DNA of 64,000 nucleotides from Neoarius graeffei (GCF_027579695.1 NC_083569.1:76681149-76745148), one strand, 5' to 3'; positions 24,553 through 32,252 are shown, counted from the stretch's first letter. Notes: generated by a model from the letters alone, not told the origin. Numbers and translations are program-made.

Positions 24553-26655
24553 AACCTGTGTATGTCTAACCTCGCTCGCTCTCCTCATATCAGTGCTCAA
24601 GGATCCTGACAGTAATCCCTACTCTCTGCTGGAGGGTGAGGGTGATCTGGGCGGAGACACAGATGCCAGCGAGAGCATGGGTGGCAATGACCGCCGTAGA
24701 CGTTCTCGCCGTCGCCGTAATGACCAGGAGCCCAGTGTGATTGATGCTGCCAATGAGTCCGATGGCCAGGCAGCTACTAGCGAGAACGGACTGGGTAAGA
24801 TAAAACCTCGGCATACTCTAGAGCGCGCCGTTCGAATACGACGGTTCCCTTAAATCATGCAGCTCTTGCGTTGCTTTTCAGAAGATGAAAGCAAACCCCA
24901 GAGGCGCAACAGAAGCCGCCGTCGCCGTAATCGTGCCACCCGACCCGAGGGGGGCTCTGCCAGCCGTGACAGACAGCCAGGTGAGAGAAATGTTTTACAA
25001 TAATAAATAAAACACCATGTTAAAGAGTCATTTGTAATTCAGACAGTGCTGACATTTTAGACACACTGTTTCAGCTGCAGTGTGACTTTGCAGTCTCAAC
25101 GTAATTGGGCTTAGAAACATAGTCTTTCTGCACATAAGGGGACCTGTCAAATCACCGCCTACCTGAGGGGTGTGTGTGTTTGTTTTTTGTCATTTGCAGT
25201 TACCGTGGCCGACTTCATCTCTCGAGCAGAATCTCAGAGCCGACAGAACCTTCCAGTGAAGAAAGAAGAAATGCAGCTTGCCTCCCACCCTAAGGTGCAT
25301 AATGCCTGAGAGCGTAGTTTTAATGCTGTTGGTTTGGCTCAGAGTAACTGCTGCTCGGAATAAGATTGCTGTCGTTCCATTTCTTTCTTTGTCATAAATT
25401 AACATTTTATTTGGGGATTTTAATTAGGAGGAAGGGGACGGAAAACATTGAATTATGTTCGTCGTTTCTGTAGCTGATGTACAAGAATGCAGATTATTAC
25501 ACACAGAGGACCCTTTTTTTTTTTTTTTTGATGGAATAAAAATGTTCTATTCCCTTCTAGCAGGTTTCATTCCTTTTGGTTTGACAGCATGCGATATTGT
25601 TAGCATATCACTTAAGGCCTCTGCATGCTCTTGCGACAAGGCTTTCACAGATAGCTTTTCGCAGACAGTTGTAATTTATCGTTGAGCGGGGAGTAATAGG
25701 CGTGTGCGATGTTATTCACCGGCACAACGCAAGGGGGCGCGAAGTCGCTAGGAGTAGTTGGTGGGTGTGGTTAGTGGAGTGTTTATCCTTCGGTTACTTA
25801 TAATGACTAGAACTGGAGTCGTATAGATGTACGTACTTCCTCACTTCGTCAATCAACCGCTCTTCGTGCTGCTCCATCTTCGCTCGTGTTTTTAAAAATG
25901 CCGGTCGTGAAAACAAAAACCGGGAAAGTAGGGAAGCGGAAGTGCGTGTACAGCGGGTAGAGTGGACCAATCAGAGCCCTCTTGTCTGCGGCGCTGTCTG
26001 CGAGGCTTCTGCGGTGGTCACAGTTTTTGGGAGGTGCGCGCAGAGCGTCTGCGAAGGTGGGGGGGCTACGCAGACACTGTCTGCGACACCGTCTGCGAGG
26101 ACTGGGTTGTCAGCATAAATTGGCCTTTATCCTACATGTATTATATCACTTTACCCGGTGGAGGATGAGCGTTGAATATGGTTTACGATCTTGCATGGCT
26201 GTCAAGACAACATGATGTCACACGTCAGAGACGTAAAACTCCCGTGCTAATGAGCGACTGTGACAATTTCTAGACAGACATGGCTGCCAGGTTCACTTTG
26301 TTAAATACAGAAGATTTTGAAAGACAAAGACACATTGAACACCTGAAAGGAATGTGCATGTATAACATTGGCTGGCTTTTTTTCATGGTATATCAGATAT
26401 ATTCCGTTCTTTGACTCGTTCAGTATCGTGCTAGCTGAATGGAATATATATCTGATATGCCAGCCAGTATTATTTTTAAATAGAAGTCCTAAATATATTT
26501 AATATGGACATTAGACCAATCAACTTGTTTGGTTTCCTCAACAGGAGAATGGGACTAGTGTGAAGAAGGAAGAGCATACTCCGTCCAATCGTTCCCCTAG
26601 CAATGGCGTGGCATCATCTGGGGAGGCTCTGACCCTGGTGAACGGTGTTTCCTAA
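2418..26655 (+). CDS. fxr2: fxr2-like FMR1/FXR family RNA-binding protein (exons 2-17, exon 1 outside window)
   Basis: Spliced gene for a cytoplasmic, polyribosome-associated RNA-binding protein of the FMR1/FXR1/FXR2 family, which regulates mRNA translation and transport. Joined exons are 2418-2470, 4568-4661, 5058-5129, 13211-13359, 15244-15337, 15439-15555, 15902-16072, 16540-16618, 16952-17061, 17236-17322, 22200-22419, 24199-24378, 24594-24794, 24882-24980, 25200-25294 and 26545-26655. All phases agree, there is no internal stop, and the end is VNGVS-TAA, the family's usual C-terminus. Several early exon lengths (53, 94, 72, 149, 94, 117, 171, 79, 110) match my memory of FMR1. Order: Tudor pair, KH0, KH1 (loop GSHG), KH2 (loop GKSG), export signal [18 protein letters not shown] tracts, arginine-rich clusters. 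FXR2 is preferred over FXR1 because of [30 protein letters not shown] and [19 protein letters not shown], although exons 13-14 look FXR1-like. Exon 1 lies upstream of the window. Confidence 0.93.
2471..4567 (+). other. fxr2 intron 2
   Basis: Single-copy-looking AT-rich intron. There is a T17 tract at 4536-4553 just before the exon 3 acceptor. I see no transposon ends or coding remnants. Confidence 0.6.
4568..4661 (+). CDS. fxr2: fxr2 exon 3 (Tudor 1/linker)
   Basis: Acceptor TTTAATAATAG is fed by a T17 tract just upstream; the donor is GTAGGG, weaker than consensus. Encodes [20 protein letters not shown] followed by [11 protein letters not shown]. The 94-bp length matches the family. The acidic GEGEEVE stretch leads into Tudor 2. 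Confidence 0.95.
4662..5889 (+). other. intron 3 and first part of intron 4
   Basis: Apart from exon 4 (5058-5129), nothing recognisable is seen. Intron 3 is 396 bp. Intron 4 begins at 5130 and remains free of identifiable elements until an antisense LINE fragment near 5890. Confidence 0.5.
5058..5129 (+). CDS. fxr2: fxr2 exon 4 (Tudor 2)
   Basis: Acceptor TGTGTCAG, donor GTGAGT, 72 bp. Encodes [20 protein letters not shown] then MKGE. The aromatic WW pair belongs to the Tudor 2 barrel. The sequence is nearly invariant in FXR2. It is followed by the very long intron 4. Confidence 0.96.
5890..6830 (-). mobile_element. 5'-truncated non-LTR retrotransposon (L2-like), antisense in intron 4
   Basis: Reading leftwards, codons from about 6815 give [18 protein letters not shown], containing the FADD catalytic box of reverse transcriptase. 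A frameshift near 6745 follows, then a 214-residue open frame (6739-6095) including [20 protein letters not shown] and the C-terminal [14 protein letters not shown]. This is the finger-to-thumb end of an L2-type RT, as is common in fish. The endonuclease and most of the RT are missing, so it is a dead fragment. Boundaries are approximate, and the 3' UTR may reach further left. Confidence 0.82.
7409..7781 (-). mobile_element. tRNA-headed SINE (tail type 1), intron 4
   Basis: Complete SINE flanked by a 12-bp target duplication TGTTCAATAAAT (7397-7408 and 7782-7793). Its tRNA-like head is at the right: on the minus strand, a TAGTGGTTAGC A box and a GGTTCGAGCCC B box. The 3' tail, with GGATAGGCTCCAGC and GATAATGAGATGAGATGAG-type repeats, resembles the Mermaid/L2-type tail known in fish. 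The family name is from memory. Confidence 0.88.
7794..8750 (+). other. intron 4 segment with a (CA)n microsatellite
   Basis: No coding or transposon signature was recognised except a pure CA/AC run at 8590-8614. Confidence 0.5.
8753..9039. mobile_element. MITE-like element with imperfect terminal inverted repeats
   Basis: The left end TAAGCCTCGGTGACAACCGG and the reverse complement of the right end (TAAAGCCTAGGTCACAACCGG, trimmed) align with few differences and continue into CGTACG motifs. The interior is CpG-rich compared with the surrounding intron and has no transposase. The superfamily is uncertain, and no clear target duplication was identified. Confidence 0.6.
9040..9310 (+). mobile_element. 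3' end of a LINE (RT C-terminus and tail)
   Basis: Codons read [17 protein letters not shown], then after a stop a continuation similar to the LKTFLF end of fish LINE reverse transcriptases. The 3' terminus AAAGGCGCTATATAAATGTAA is the tail commonly seen in such elements. Only the last ~270 bp is present, with an in-frame stop. Confidence 0.7.
9311..10237 (+). other. intron 4 segment, nothing recognised
   Basis: AT-rich with T runs near 9653 and 9830. I see no ends, motifs or coding remnants. Confidence 0.5.
10238..10433. mobile_element. short Tc1-type MITE (ends of the family D element)
   Basis: The left end reads TCCTGATTCCAAAAAAGGTT and the right end TGTCCCAACTTTTTTT...GGAATTAGGGT. These match the termini of the 1.4-kb Tc1 element at 48422-49843 (CCCGATTCCAAAAAAGTTGGGA). 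About 200 bp, no coding capacity. It ends only 14 bp before the next Tc1 insertion. Confidence 0.72.
10664..11683 (-). pseudogene. Tc1-like transposase, one premature stop
   Basis: The protein starts [20 protein letters not shown] and runs 290 residues to a TGA (10811-10813). Translation past it continues [20 protein letters not shown] and ends at TAA 10664-10666, giving 339 codons, the normal Tc1 size. The helix-turn-helix pair is N-terminal ([20 protein letters not shown]). The DDE catalytic motifs are [23 protein letters not shown] and [15 protein letters not shown] (DD34E). The stop lies where CGA (Arg) would restore the family sequence, consistent with CpG decay. The element is inactive but young-looking. 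Confidence 0.93.
11777..12832 (+). mobile_element. hAT-type element nested in Tc1 family B
   Basis: Ends CAGGGATGGGAATT and TTCTCATCCCTG form a short imperfect inverted repeat. The flanks share CAGCTG on both sides (11771-11776, 12833-12838), and the target GACAGCTGTC is palindromic, so the exact 8-bp duplication cannot be fixed. It contains an open frame encoding a BED-finger-like segment but no catalytic transposase domain. GC-rich patch near 12725-12785. Confidence 0.8.
12007..12420 (+). pseudogene. hAT transposase N-terminal remnant with BED-like zinc finger
   Basis: 137-residue open frame; the likely original start is the internal Met at 12139 ([20 protein letters not shown]). Further on, [19 protein letters not shown] followed by [10 protein letters not shown] has CxxC and a downstream His spaced as in BED-type fingers of hAT transposases. 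Frame ends at TGA with no catalytic DDE domain. It might be the first exon of a deleted transposase. No other host role is suggested. Confidence 0.6.
13211..13359 (+). CDS. fxr2: fxr2 exon 5 (end of Tudor 2, start of KH0)
   Basis: Acceptor TTGTTTTCAG, donor GTGAGT, 149 bp. Begins [18 protein letters not shown], diagnostic of the family, then [11 protein letters not shown] and ends VPEDLRE. It lies only about 90 bp from the end of a 2.7-kb Tc1 insertion upstream and about 80 bp from another Tc1 copy downstream. Confidence 0.96.
13439..14954 (-). mobile_element. Tc1 family A, copy A1 (old, degenerate), intron 5
   Basis: Starts CAGAGGTGCTTGAAAG after TA and ends CTTTCAAGCACCCTG, the family A inverted repeats. 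Minus-strand remnants such as [20 protein letters not shown] and SEGYWKKF are broken by frameshifts and deletions. Much more diverged than copies A2-A5, so inserted earlier. It fills most of the 1.9-kb intron 5, with 80 bp left before it and 290 bp after. Confidence 0.88.
14955..15243 (+). other. rest of intron 5
   Basis: No feature other than poly-T tracts (15188-15208) ahead of the exon 6 acceptor. Confidence 0.5.
15244..15337 (+). CDS. fxr2: fxr2 exon 6 (KH0)
   Basis: Acceptor ATCTGGCAG, donor GTCAGT, 94 bp. Encodes [20 protein letters not shown] and then [11 protein letters not shown]. The upstream split codon gives Ile. This is the KH0 fold described in FMRP. Confidence 0.94.
15439..15555 (+). 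CDS. fxr2: fxr2 exon 7 (KH0 end, KH1 lead-in)
   Basis: Acceptor TTTCCACAG, donor GTGCAT (non-consensus after GT), 117 bp in phase 0. Encodes [20 protein letters not shown] and [19 protein letters not shown], matching FXR1/FXR2 (FMR1 differs as IMRNEEASKQLE). Confidence 0.95.
15902..16072 (+). CDS. fxr2: fxr2 exon 8 (KH1)
   Basis: Acceptor GTGTGCTTCAG, donor GTGTGG, 171 bp. Contains the KH1 core: [20 protein letters not shown]. The GxxG loop is GSHG, where mammalian paralogues as I recall them have GTHG. Ends [10 protein letters not shown]. Confidence 0.96.
16540..16618 (+). CDS. fxr2: fxr2 exon 9 (KH1 end, KH2 start)
   Basis: Acceptor TGCTGTGTCAG, donor GTGAGT, 79 bp. Encodes [20 protein letters not shown] then VPRNLV plus one base of Gly. 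The TPEA start favours FXR2. Confidence 0.95.
16952..17061 (+). CDS. fxr2: fxr2 exon 10 (KH2 core), GC donor
   Basis: Acceptor CACCATCCAG, 110 bp. Encodes [20 protein letters not shown] then [16 protein letters not shown]. The KH2 GxxG loop is GKSG, and the isoleucine corresponding to FMRP Ile304 is kept (IIQEI). The exon is followed by GCAAGT, not GT. Only this position preserves frame and family length, so intron 10 is GC-AG. Confidence 0.93.
17236..17322 (+). CDS. fxr2: fxr2 exon 11 (KH2 end)
   Basis: Acceptor CACTCTTCAG, donor GTGAGC, 87 bp in phase 0. Encodes [20 protein letters not shown] then LEYHVAYLQ, the last strand and helix of KH2. Confidence 0.96.
17323..18446 (+). other. intron 11, left part
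   Basis: Unique-looking AT-rich sequence with a short CT run near 17780. No exon fits between exons 11 and 12: the exon 11/12 junction is direct in the family. Confidence 0.5.
19739..20640 (+). mobile_element. LINE 3' fragment inside the hAT, split by a MITE
   Basis: Plus-strand codons give [20 protein letters not shown] and [16 protein letters not shown], the RT C-terminus of an L2-like LINE. The sequence is cut at 19910 by a 326-bp MITE and resumes at 20237. A 3' UTR with repeated TACAGTGCAATA motifs follows. Outer limits are approximate. Confidence 0.75.
19911..20236. mobile_element. MITE with ~60-bp terminal inverted repeats inside the LINE fragment
   Basis: Left end AGCCTTTTTCACATTACGTC is the exact complement of the right end GACGTAATGTGAAAAAGGCT. 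The match continues inward over GTTTTCAGCCTTTTGAATGG and GAAGAAGAGG with few gaps. 326 bp, no coding capacity. No clear target duplication seen, so superfamily unassigned. Confidence 0.85.
22200..22419 (+). CDS. fxr2: fxr2 exon 12 (nuclear export signal, RG tract)
   Basis: Acceptor ATTGGTTAG, donor GTGAGC, 220 bp. Encodes [20 protein letters not shown], the leucine-rich export signal, then a Ser/Thr-rich [19 protein letters not shown], then GRGRGRK. It starts 199 bp after the nested Tc1 stack in intron 11. Confidence 0.95.
22420..23635 (+). other. intron 12, left part
   Basis: No recognised element. Contains A/T homopolymers near 22480, 23105 and 23610. Confidence 0.5.
23636..24015 (+). mobile_element. 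tRNA-headed SINE (tail type 1), intron 12
   Basis: Begins GGGCGGCACGGTGGTGTAGT with A box TAGTGGTTAGCG and B box GGGTTCGAGCCCC, and ends in a GAGATGAGATGAG tail. Perfect 12-bp duplication ATAATAAAATTG at 23624-23635 and 24016-24027. Close to the family consensus, so recent. Confidence 0.92.
24199..24378 (+). CDS. fxr2: fxr2 exon 13 (acidic start, RG-rich)
   Basis: Acceptor CCTGGACAG, donor GTACCC, 180 bp. Encodes [19 protein letters not shown], then [17 protein letters not shown], an RGG-type RNA-binding tract, and ends [14 protein letters not shown] resembles FXR1. The reverse strand is also open here by composition only. Confidence 0.93.
24512..24550 (+). repeat. (TG)n microsatellite in intron 13
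   Basis: Pure TG/GT run directly upstream of the exon 14 acceptor, within the usual branch-point distance of about 45-80 bp. Length variation could affect splicing; that is inference. Confidence 0.9.
24594..24794 (+). CDS. fxr2: fxr2 exon 14 ([13 protein letters not shown], first arginine cluster)
   Basis: Acceptor CTCATATCAG follows a (TG)n tract; donor GTAAGA; 201 bp. Encodes [20 protein letters not shown], then [10 protein letters not shown], the cluster RRRRSRRRR, and ends ATSENGL. The arginine cluster resembles the nuclear/nucleolar signal of FXR proteins. Confidence 0.94.
24882..24980 (+). CDS. fxr2: fxr2 exon 15 (second arginine cluster)
   Basis: Acceptor TTGCTTTTCAG, donor GTGAGA, 99 bp (a whole number of codons, so it can be skipped without frameshift). 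Encodes [20 protein letters not shown] and [13 protein letters not shown]. In FXR1 the comparable exon is alternatively used in muscle. Confidence 0.94.
25200..25294 (+). CDS. fxr2: fxr2 exon 16
   Basis: Acceptor TCATTTGCAG, donor GTGCAT, 95 bp. Encodes [20 protein letters not shown] and [12 protein letters not shown]. Failure to splice at the weak donor would add VHNA and a stop, so an alternative short C-terminus is possible. Confidence 0.93.
25295..25612 (+). other. intron 16, left part
   Basis: Nothing recognised except a T17 run near 25512. Confidence 0.5.
25613..26135. mobile_element. CpG-rich MITE-like insertion in the last intron
   Basis: Left end TTAAGGCCTCTGCATGCTCT and the right end, whose complement begins TAAAGGCCAATTTATGCT, form an imperfect inverted repeat. 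GCAGACA/TCTGCGA motifs recur near both ends. The flanking TTA/TAT hints at a PIF/Harbinger-type TWA duplication, not proven. Base composition and CpG density differ from the surrounding intron. Confidence 0.55.
26369..26466. repeat. ~100-bp foldback repeat in intron 16
   Basis: GTATATCAGATATATTCC near 26389 is the near-complement of GGAATATATATCTGATAT near 26441, with outer GGCTGGC/GCCAGCC arms. A hairpin-forming MITE 80 bp before the exon 17 acceptor. Confidence 0.75.
26545..26655 (+). CDS. fxr2: fxr2 exon 17 (C-terminus and stop)
   Basis: Acceptor TTTCCTCAACAG. Encodes [20 protein letters not shown], then [16 protein letters not shown] and TAA at 26653-26655. The NGVS ending is the family hallmark. 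Confidence 0.95.
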   Translation, partial: ENGTSVKKEEHTPSNRSPSNGVASSGEALTLVNGVS

Positions 26656-28320
26656 ATGGAAAACGCACGACGTCAGCTCACCACTCAAGACCATTGTCTC
26701 GAGCAAGACACTACAGCAATCTGTCCCTGCTTGCATTTACGTAAACCTTTAAACAGACGAGTGAAAATCGACTAAAAATCTTGAATTCATATGAGATTGA
26801 GGAGAAAAAGATATTTAAAAAAAAAAAAAAGACAAACGCATCTACTTAAACACTTTAACAGTGTATGTTTATCCTATCTATCAGTACTTAGTGCTTATGT
26901 AAGAGAAGCTTGCCAAAAAAGAGCTGGTGGATATGCTTCGAAAATCTGACGTAACCGAACACAGGACGTGACTATATGTTTTTATTTTTGGAGAAACGGT
27001 TTTCTTTTTGTTTGTCACTGTCGTCGTCGTTTTGTTTGTTTTTCTTCACTGGTGTGGGATTGGTCACATTCCCAAACAGATGCATCTCTGAAACAGTGTT
27101 AGAGGCGAGGGGAGGAGCTAGCCAAGAGATTTGGGGGGGGAATGTGGGCGGAGCCTCGTGTGACTGGCAGTTGAGGCTAAGGTACTCTACGGTTGTGTGT
27201 GGGGGGGAGGGGGGAGAAAAGACATTGTGCCTTGAATTTGAAAAAAAAAAAAACTTGAGCATTTTTGTTTTTTGTTCGTGGAACAACAAATACTGTTTCG
27301 TATGCTTTTTTTTTTTTTTTTCTTCCTTCAAGTAAAGGAGAATCCAGTTGAGAAAATAATGGCAGGGTTATGTTAGGAGAGGGAAGACATGATGATAATT
27401 TGATACTAATGCCAAACAAGAAGATCGGAATGTTGATCTGTGGTAGGAGTCATGATCTGGACAACATTTTTGTGTGTGTGCGTGCGTGCGCGTGTAGTTA
27501 GTATGCAACCATAGACGTAAATTGGGAGAAGTGTTGCATGGTCTCGGAGCCGACTCTGTCGAGAGGGATGAAGGGATGCAGCCACGTTAGTTAAAGGATG
27601 GGTGTTCACCTCTGAGCTCTGCATTATTGAGGCAAACAGACATGGCTGCATCAGGAACAGCCTCACATACAGACATACAGTTAGAAACCTGCCAGACCCA
27701 GATTTTACCCAGAACCGCTATCCGGACATGCATCAGTGCCTCTGACCCCCCGGCCAAAAACCACCGCTGTTTCTGAGAGAGGGAGTGTGGGATGTGATTG
27801 CGTGGGGAAAGTGTTAAAGATGTTGCAGCTTTGACCCCACAATAGATGATGTGGTTTATACACACTGTGCCTGCTGAATGCTTTTAAAGGTGACGTCTCC
27901 TCTGTGGTGCCCCCTACTGGATGGTCTTGGGTTTTACAAAACCTAGTGACCAAGAAGGCATGTTGTGTAGGGAATAGCACAGCCTCAGAAAAGTTGAGAG
28001 CCACACGCGCACACTCATGATGGTGTATATGAATATACTATACACTCCAATGTTATCACTACACAGTTTAGACTTCCTGGGTTTCTGGTCAAGGAAGTTT
28101 AAACCAGAGTTTTAATCCACGTGCCTCGGAGGCCAGGCGAGCGTGGTGTTTAAACAGAACAGGATGTCTGTCGCGTTCCTGATTGTCGCAGTCAAAAAGA
28201 TGCAACCAGGGGATCCATGTCCCCCTTTGGCTCATGTTACTGTCATCTTGGTTTTTGCTCTCAAACTTTTTTTGGTTGTAATTTTCACATCATAAAGAAT
28301 AAAATGGAAGTGAAATAAAC
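26656..28320 (+). other. fxr2: fxr2 3' untranslated region with poly(A) signals
   Basis: About 1.65 kb with no coding open frame in family register. It has A- and T-rich tracts, including T-rich stretches near 27010 and 27310. Two AATAAA hexamers, at 28298-28303 and 28314-28319, are the probable polyadenylation signals. The UTR end is inferred, since no transcript is available. It carries no recognised transposon, unlike the introns, and a Tc1 copy begins 180 bp downstream. Confidence 0.75.
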
Positions 28321-28497
28321 TTTCTGGAATAAGTGTTTTGTTTTACTGTTATTTATGTAAAGATCACTTAGATTATTTTTGCTCATTGAGATTTGAAATG
28401 GGACAAAATAGCCACTCAAATACAGCTCTGATTCTTAAAAAAAAAAAATCTCTATAGCTTTTTAACACTGGCTGTCCTGTTTGAATGGTTCCTTATA

Positions 28498-30208
28498 CAG
28501 TGGTGCTTGAAAGTTTGTGAACCCTTTAGAATTTTCTATATTTCTGCATAAATATGACCTAAAACAACGTCAGATTTTCACACAAGTCCTAAAAGTAGAT
28601 AAAGAGAACCCAGTTAAACAAATGAGACAAAAATATTATACTTGGTCATTTATTTATCGATGAAAATGATCCAATATTACATATCTGTGAGTGGCAAAAG
28701 TATGTGAACCTTTGCTTTCAGTATCTGGTGTGACCCCCTTGTGCAGCAATAACTGCAACTAAAGGTTTGCGGTAACTGTTGATCAGTCCTGCACACCGGC
28801 TTGGAGGAATTTTAGCCCATTCCTCCGTACAGAACAGCTTCAACTCTGGGATGTTGTTGGGTTTCCTCACATGAACTGCTCGCTTCAGGTCCTTCCACAA
28901 CATTTCGATTGGATTAAGGTCAGGACTTTGACTTGGTCATTCCAAAATATTAACTTTATTCTTCTTTAACCATTCTTTGGTAGAACGACTTGTGTGCTTA
29001 GGGTCGTCTTGCTGCCTGTCCCACCTTCTCTTGAGATTCAGTTCATGGACAGATGTCCTGACATTTTCCTTTAGAATTTGCTGGTATAATTCAGAATTCA
29101 TTGATCCATCAATGATGGCAAGCCGTCCTGGCCCAGATGCAGCAAAACGGGCCCAAACCATGATACTACCACCACCACGTTTCACAGATGGGATAAGGTT
29201 CTTATGCTGGAATGCAGTGTTTTCCTTTCTCCAAACATAACGCTTCTCATCTCATTATCTCTAGCCGCTTTATCCTGTTCTACAGGGTCGCAGGCAAGCT
29301 GGAGCCTATCCTAGCTGACCACGGGCGAGAGGCGGGGTACACCCTGGACAAGTCGCCAGGTCATCACAGGGCTGACACATAGACACAGACAACCATTCAC
29401 ACTCACATTCACACCTACGGTCAATTTAGAGTCACCAGTTAACCTAACCTGCATGTCTTTGGACTGTGGGGGAAACTGGAGCACCCGGAGGAAACCCACG
29501 CGGACACGGGGAGAACACGCAAACTCCACACAGAAGGCCCTCAGCGGCCACGGGGCTCGAACCCGGACCTTCTTGCTGTGAGGTGACAGTGCTAACCACT
29601 ACACCACTGTGCTGCCCATAACGCTTCTCATTTAAACCAAAAAGTTCTATTTTGGTCTCATCCATCCACAAAACATTTTTCCAATAGCCTTCTGGCTTGT
29701 TCGTGTGATCTTTAGCTAACTGCAGATGAGCAGCAATGTTCCTTTTGGAGAGCAGTGGCTTTCTCCTTGCAACATTGCCATGCACACCATTGTTCAGTGT
29801 TCTCCTGATGGTGGACTCATGAACATTAGCCGAATATGAGAGAGGCCTTCAGTTGCTTAGAAGTTACCCTGGGGTCCTTTGTGACCTTGCCGATTATTAC
29901 ACGCCTTGCTCTTGGAGTGATCTTTGTTGGTCAACCACTCCTGGGGAGGGTAACAGTGGTCTTGAATTTCCTCCATTTGTACACAATCTGTCTGACTGAG
30001 GTTCACATACTTTTGCCACTCACAGATATGTAATACTGGATCATTTTCCTCAATAAATAAATGACCAAGTATAATATTTTTGTCTCATTTGTTTAACTGG
30101 GTTCTCTTTATCTACTTTTCAGACTTGTGTGAAAATCTGATGACGTTTTAGGTCATTTATGCAGAAATATAAAATTCTAAAGGGTTCACAAACTTTCAAG
30201 CACCACTG
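28498..30208 (-). mobile_element. Tc1 family A, copy A3, split by a SINE and internally deleted
   Basis: TA-flanked (28496-28497, 30209-30210) with intact family A ends. Minus-strand transposase pieces include [20 protein letters not shown] and [17 protein letters not shown] and, beyond a SINE (29251-29617), SKRNIAAHLQLAKDH. Near 29997 the N-terminal coding start is missing: CTGTCTGACTG joins directly to AGGTTCACATAC, an internal deletion. Confidence 0.93.
29251..29617 (-). mobile_element. tRNA-headed SINE (tail type 1) inside Tc1 A3
   Basis: Perfect 14-bp duplication ATAACGCTTCTCAT (29237-29250, 29618-29631) of Tc1 coding sequence. The tRNA-like head is at the right end. It interrupts the transposase between EKRY and the upstream catalytic region. 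Confidence 0.94.
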
Positions 30209-31371
30209 TATATTTGCTTCAAAATCTCATTTTATTTCAGGACAGTTGACTGCACCGTAGATCACTCATTAAATTATGCAAAATTTAACAGTCATCCTGC
30301 AAACCACACTTGAAATTTATAAGGGTTTAAGATCAATACTGTAGATAGGCAATGGGTGCCGCTTGGAGCAATTGTGCGATTGGGATTTAGTTTTTGCCTC
30401 ATTATGAAATGAAAAGGCAAGAACAGGGTTATGGGCACTCCTGACAGAATTTGCTTACTTGTATCGACTGGCGATGAGGATGATTGATTGATTTTTTTTT
30501 TAAAGTAATTTCAGTTCTGTAGAGATTGTCTGTCTGTTCTGCTAAACATGTTGAAACATCTACAACATGCCAAGCTAAACTGAAAGAGTAGGAATCCTTG
30601 GATCATTTGAATGCCCCTAGTTTACCTGCTCTTTTGTTTTTGCCTGACTTCTCTGTGAACTCATTTTAGAGAAATTTTCATTTGTCTACTCTCCTCTACT
30701 GGTCGGATAAGGAATCTCCCTTTTTTTAAATTATTTATTTGACTTTCAGGCCTGCTACAGATTTTTGATTCCCCCAACAGAACGCTAGATGTCCACAGTC
30801 AGCATGGAGGTGCCAGCAATTCAAAGTTCCCAGCTGCAGTTTGGTCTTAGGGGAGTAAAAGTTACTGATCACACTGGTGTTCAGTCATGACTCCCCTCTA
30901 ATGGAAACCATCTCAGTGGTTTTTAAAGTGGGCTTGCCAGGAAAATCAGTCTATAACCTAATTTATGGTTTATTTAATAAAAGGCTGAATTTCTGAAATC
31001 AAGCAACTTAAATTTTACTTTTGTGCTTACAAAGGAAATGGTTCATTTGCTTTTTTTTGGCAAAAAATAAATGATGACTTCACCTCTATAAACCCTTCTT
31101 TAAGAGTTGAAAAGTTTGCGTATATGAGGCAAAGGTTATTGGTCTTATCTGAGATGGCGAGGAGTTTGCATACAGGCAGGAAGTTTTATGGTTGGAGCAC
31201 TGTATACTCTATATAAATTCAAGACCTGAATAAAAGTCTGGTTCAGCTCTGCAACCAGTAGTGAGGTGAAGAGAATGCAATGTAGCGGAGAAGCTCATAG
31301 AGAGAGCTAGGAAACAAGCAAAATAAATAAGGAAAGATAATTATTGACTTCTTACACCCAGGCTTTAGTCC
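30209..31371 (+). other. intergenic, nothing recognised
   Basis: AT-rich sequence between Tc1 A3 and the first SINE of the duplication locus. A TATA-like string CTATATAAATTC near 31207 is isolated and not followed by a recognisable exon. Confidence 0.5.
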
Positions 31372-31726
31372 TTCCATTATCTGTAGCCGCTTATCCTGTG
31401 CAGGGTCGCGGTCAAGCTGGAGCCTATCCCAGCTGACTACGGGCGAAAGGCGGGGTACACCCTGGACAAGTCGCCAGGTCATCACAGGGCTGACACATAG
31501 ACACAGACAACCATTCACACTCACATTCACACCTACGGTCAATTTAGAGTCACCAGTTAACCTAACCTGCATGTCTTTGGACTGTGGGGGAAACCGGAGC
31601 ACCCAGAGGAAACCCACATGGACAACATGCAAACTCTACACAGAAAGGCCCTCGCCGGCCACAGGGCTCGAACCCGGACCTTCTTGCTGTGAGGCGACAG
31701 CGCTAACCACTACACCACCATACCGC
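31372..31726 (-). mobile_element. SINE 1 (tail type 1), left partner of the duplication
   Basis: Flanked by near-identical CAGGCTTTAGTCC on the left and CAGCTTTAGTCC on the right. Head on the right with B box complement GGGCTCGAACCC. Diagnostic bases: CCCTGGACAAG, ACAGGGCTGAC, a shortened CCACATGGACAACATGC, and a right end CACCATACCGCCCC. Confidence 0.9.
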
Positions 31727-32252
31727 CCCAGCTTTAGTCCTGTGTGTATTAAACTTTCAGACTTATGGACACACAACTTCTGCATAAACATAATGACTGT
31801 CGCTGACAGCCAGGGTGCGATTTGTCAAAAAAACAGAAGGGGGGATGATTTTTTTTCTTTTTTTAATTCAAATGAATATTAGATTTTTTAACTTGCCTAA
31901 ATTGGGCCACAATATTACTTAGGGTTGTATCTGCAGCAACGTTTTACTTTTAATTTTCACCATATTGACTGCGATGCTATACGAAAAAAAAAATGCAAAA
32001 AGTAGGCAGGCCCTTTTTCAGGTCCGTGTTTTAATCTATCCCAACGTGGCAAAACATTTTCATCTGAACTTCAATCAAACACTCAAAAATTATTTCCTCA
32101 ACAGGCTAGCACAACGTGATGTCAACACTCAGGAACAGGTTTGACAAACTAGACTAAGTAAACAGTCTGCTCTGGTGACGAATTTGTGGTGGCTTTTTCG
32201 GTTTTCCTGTCGAGGCATTGTCTGCAGCATTTTGGCCCTCTTTTACCCACAT

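Noticed and set aside
31200-31215. TATA-box promoter near 31207
   Set aside because: Isolated motif in AT-rich DNA, with no transcript or coding exon following.
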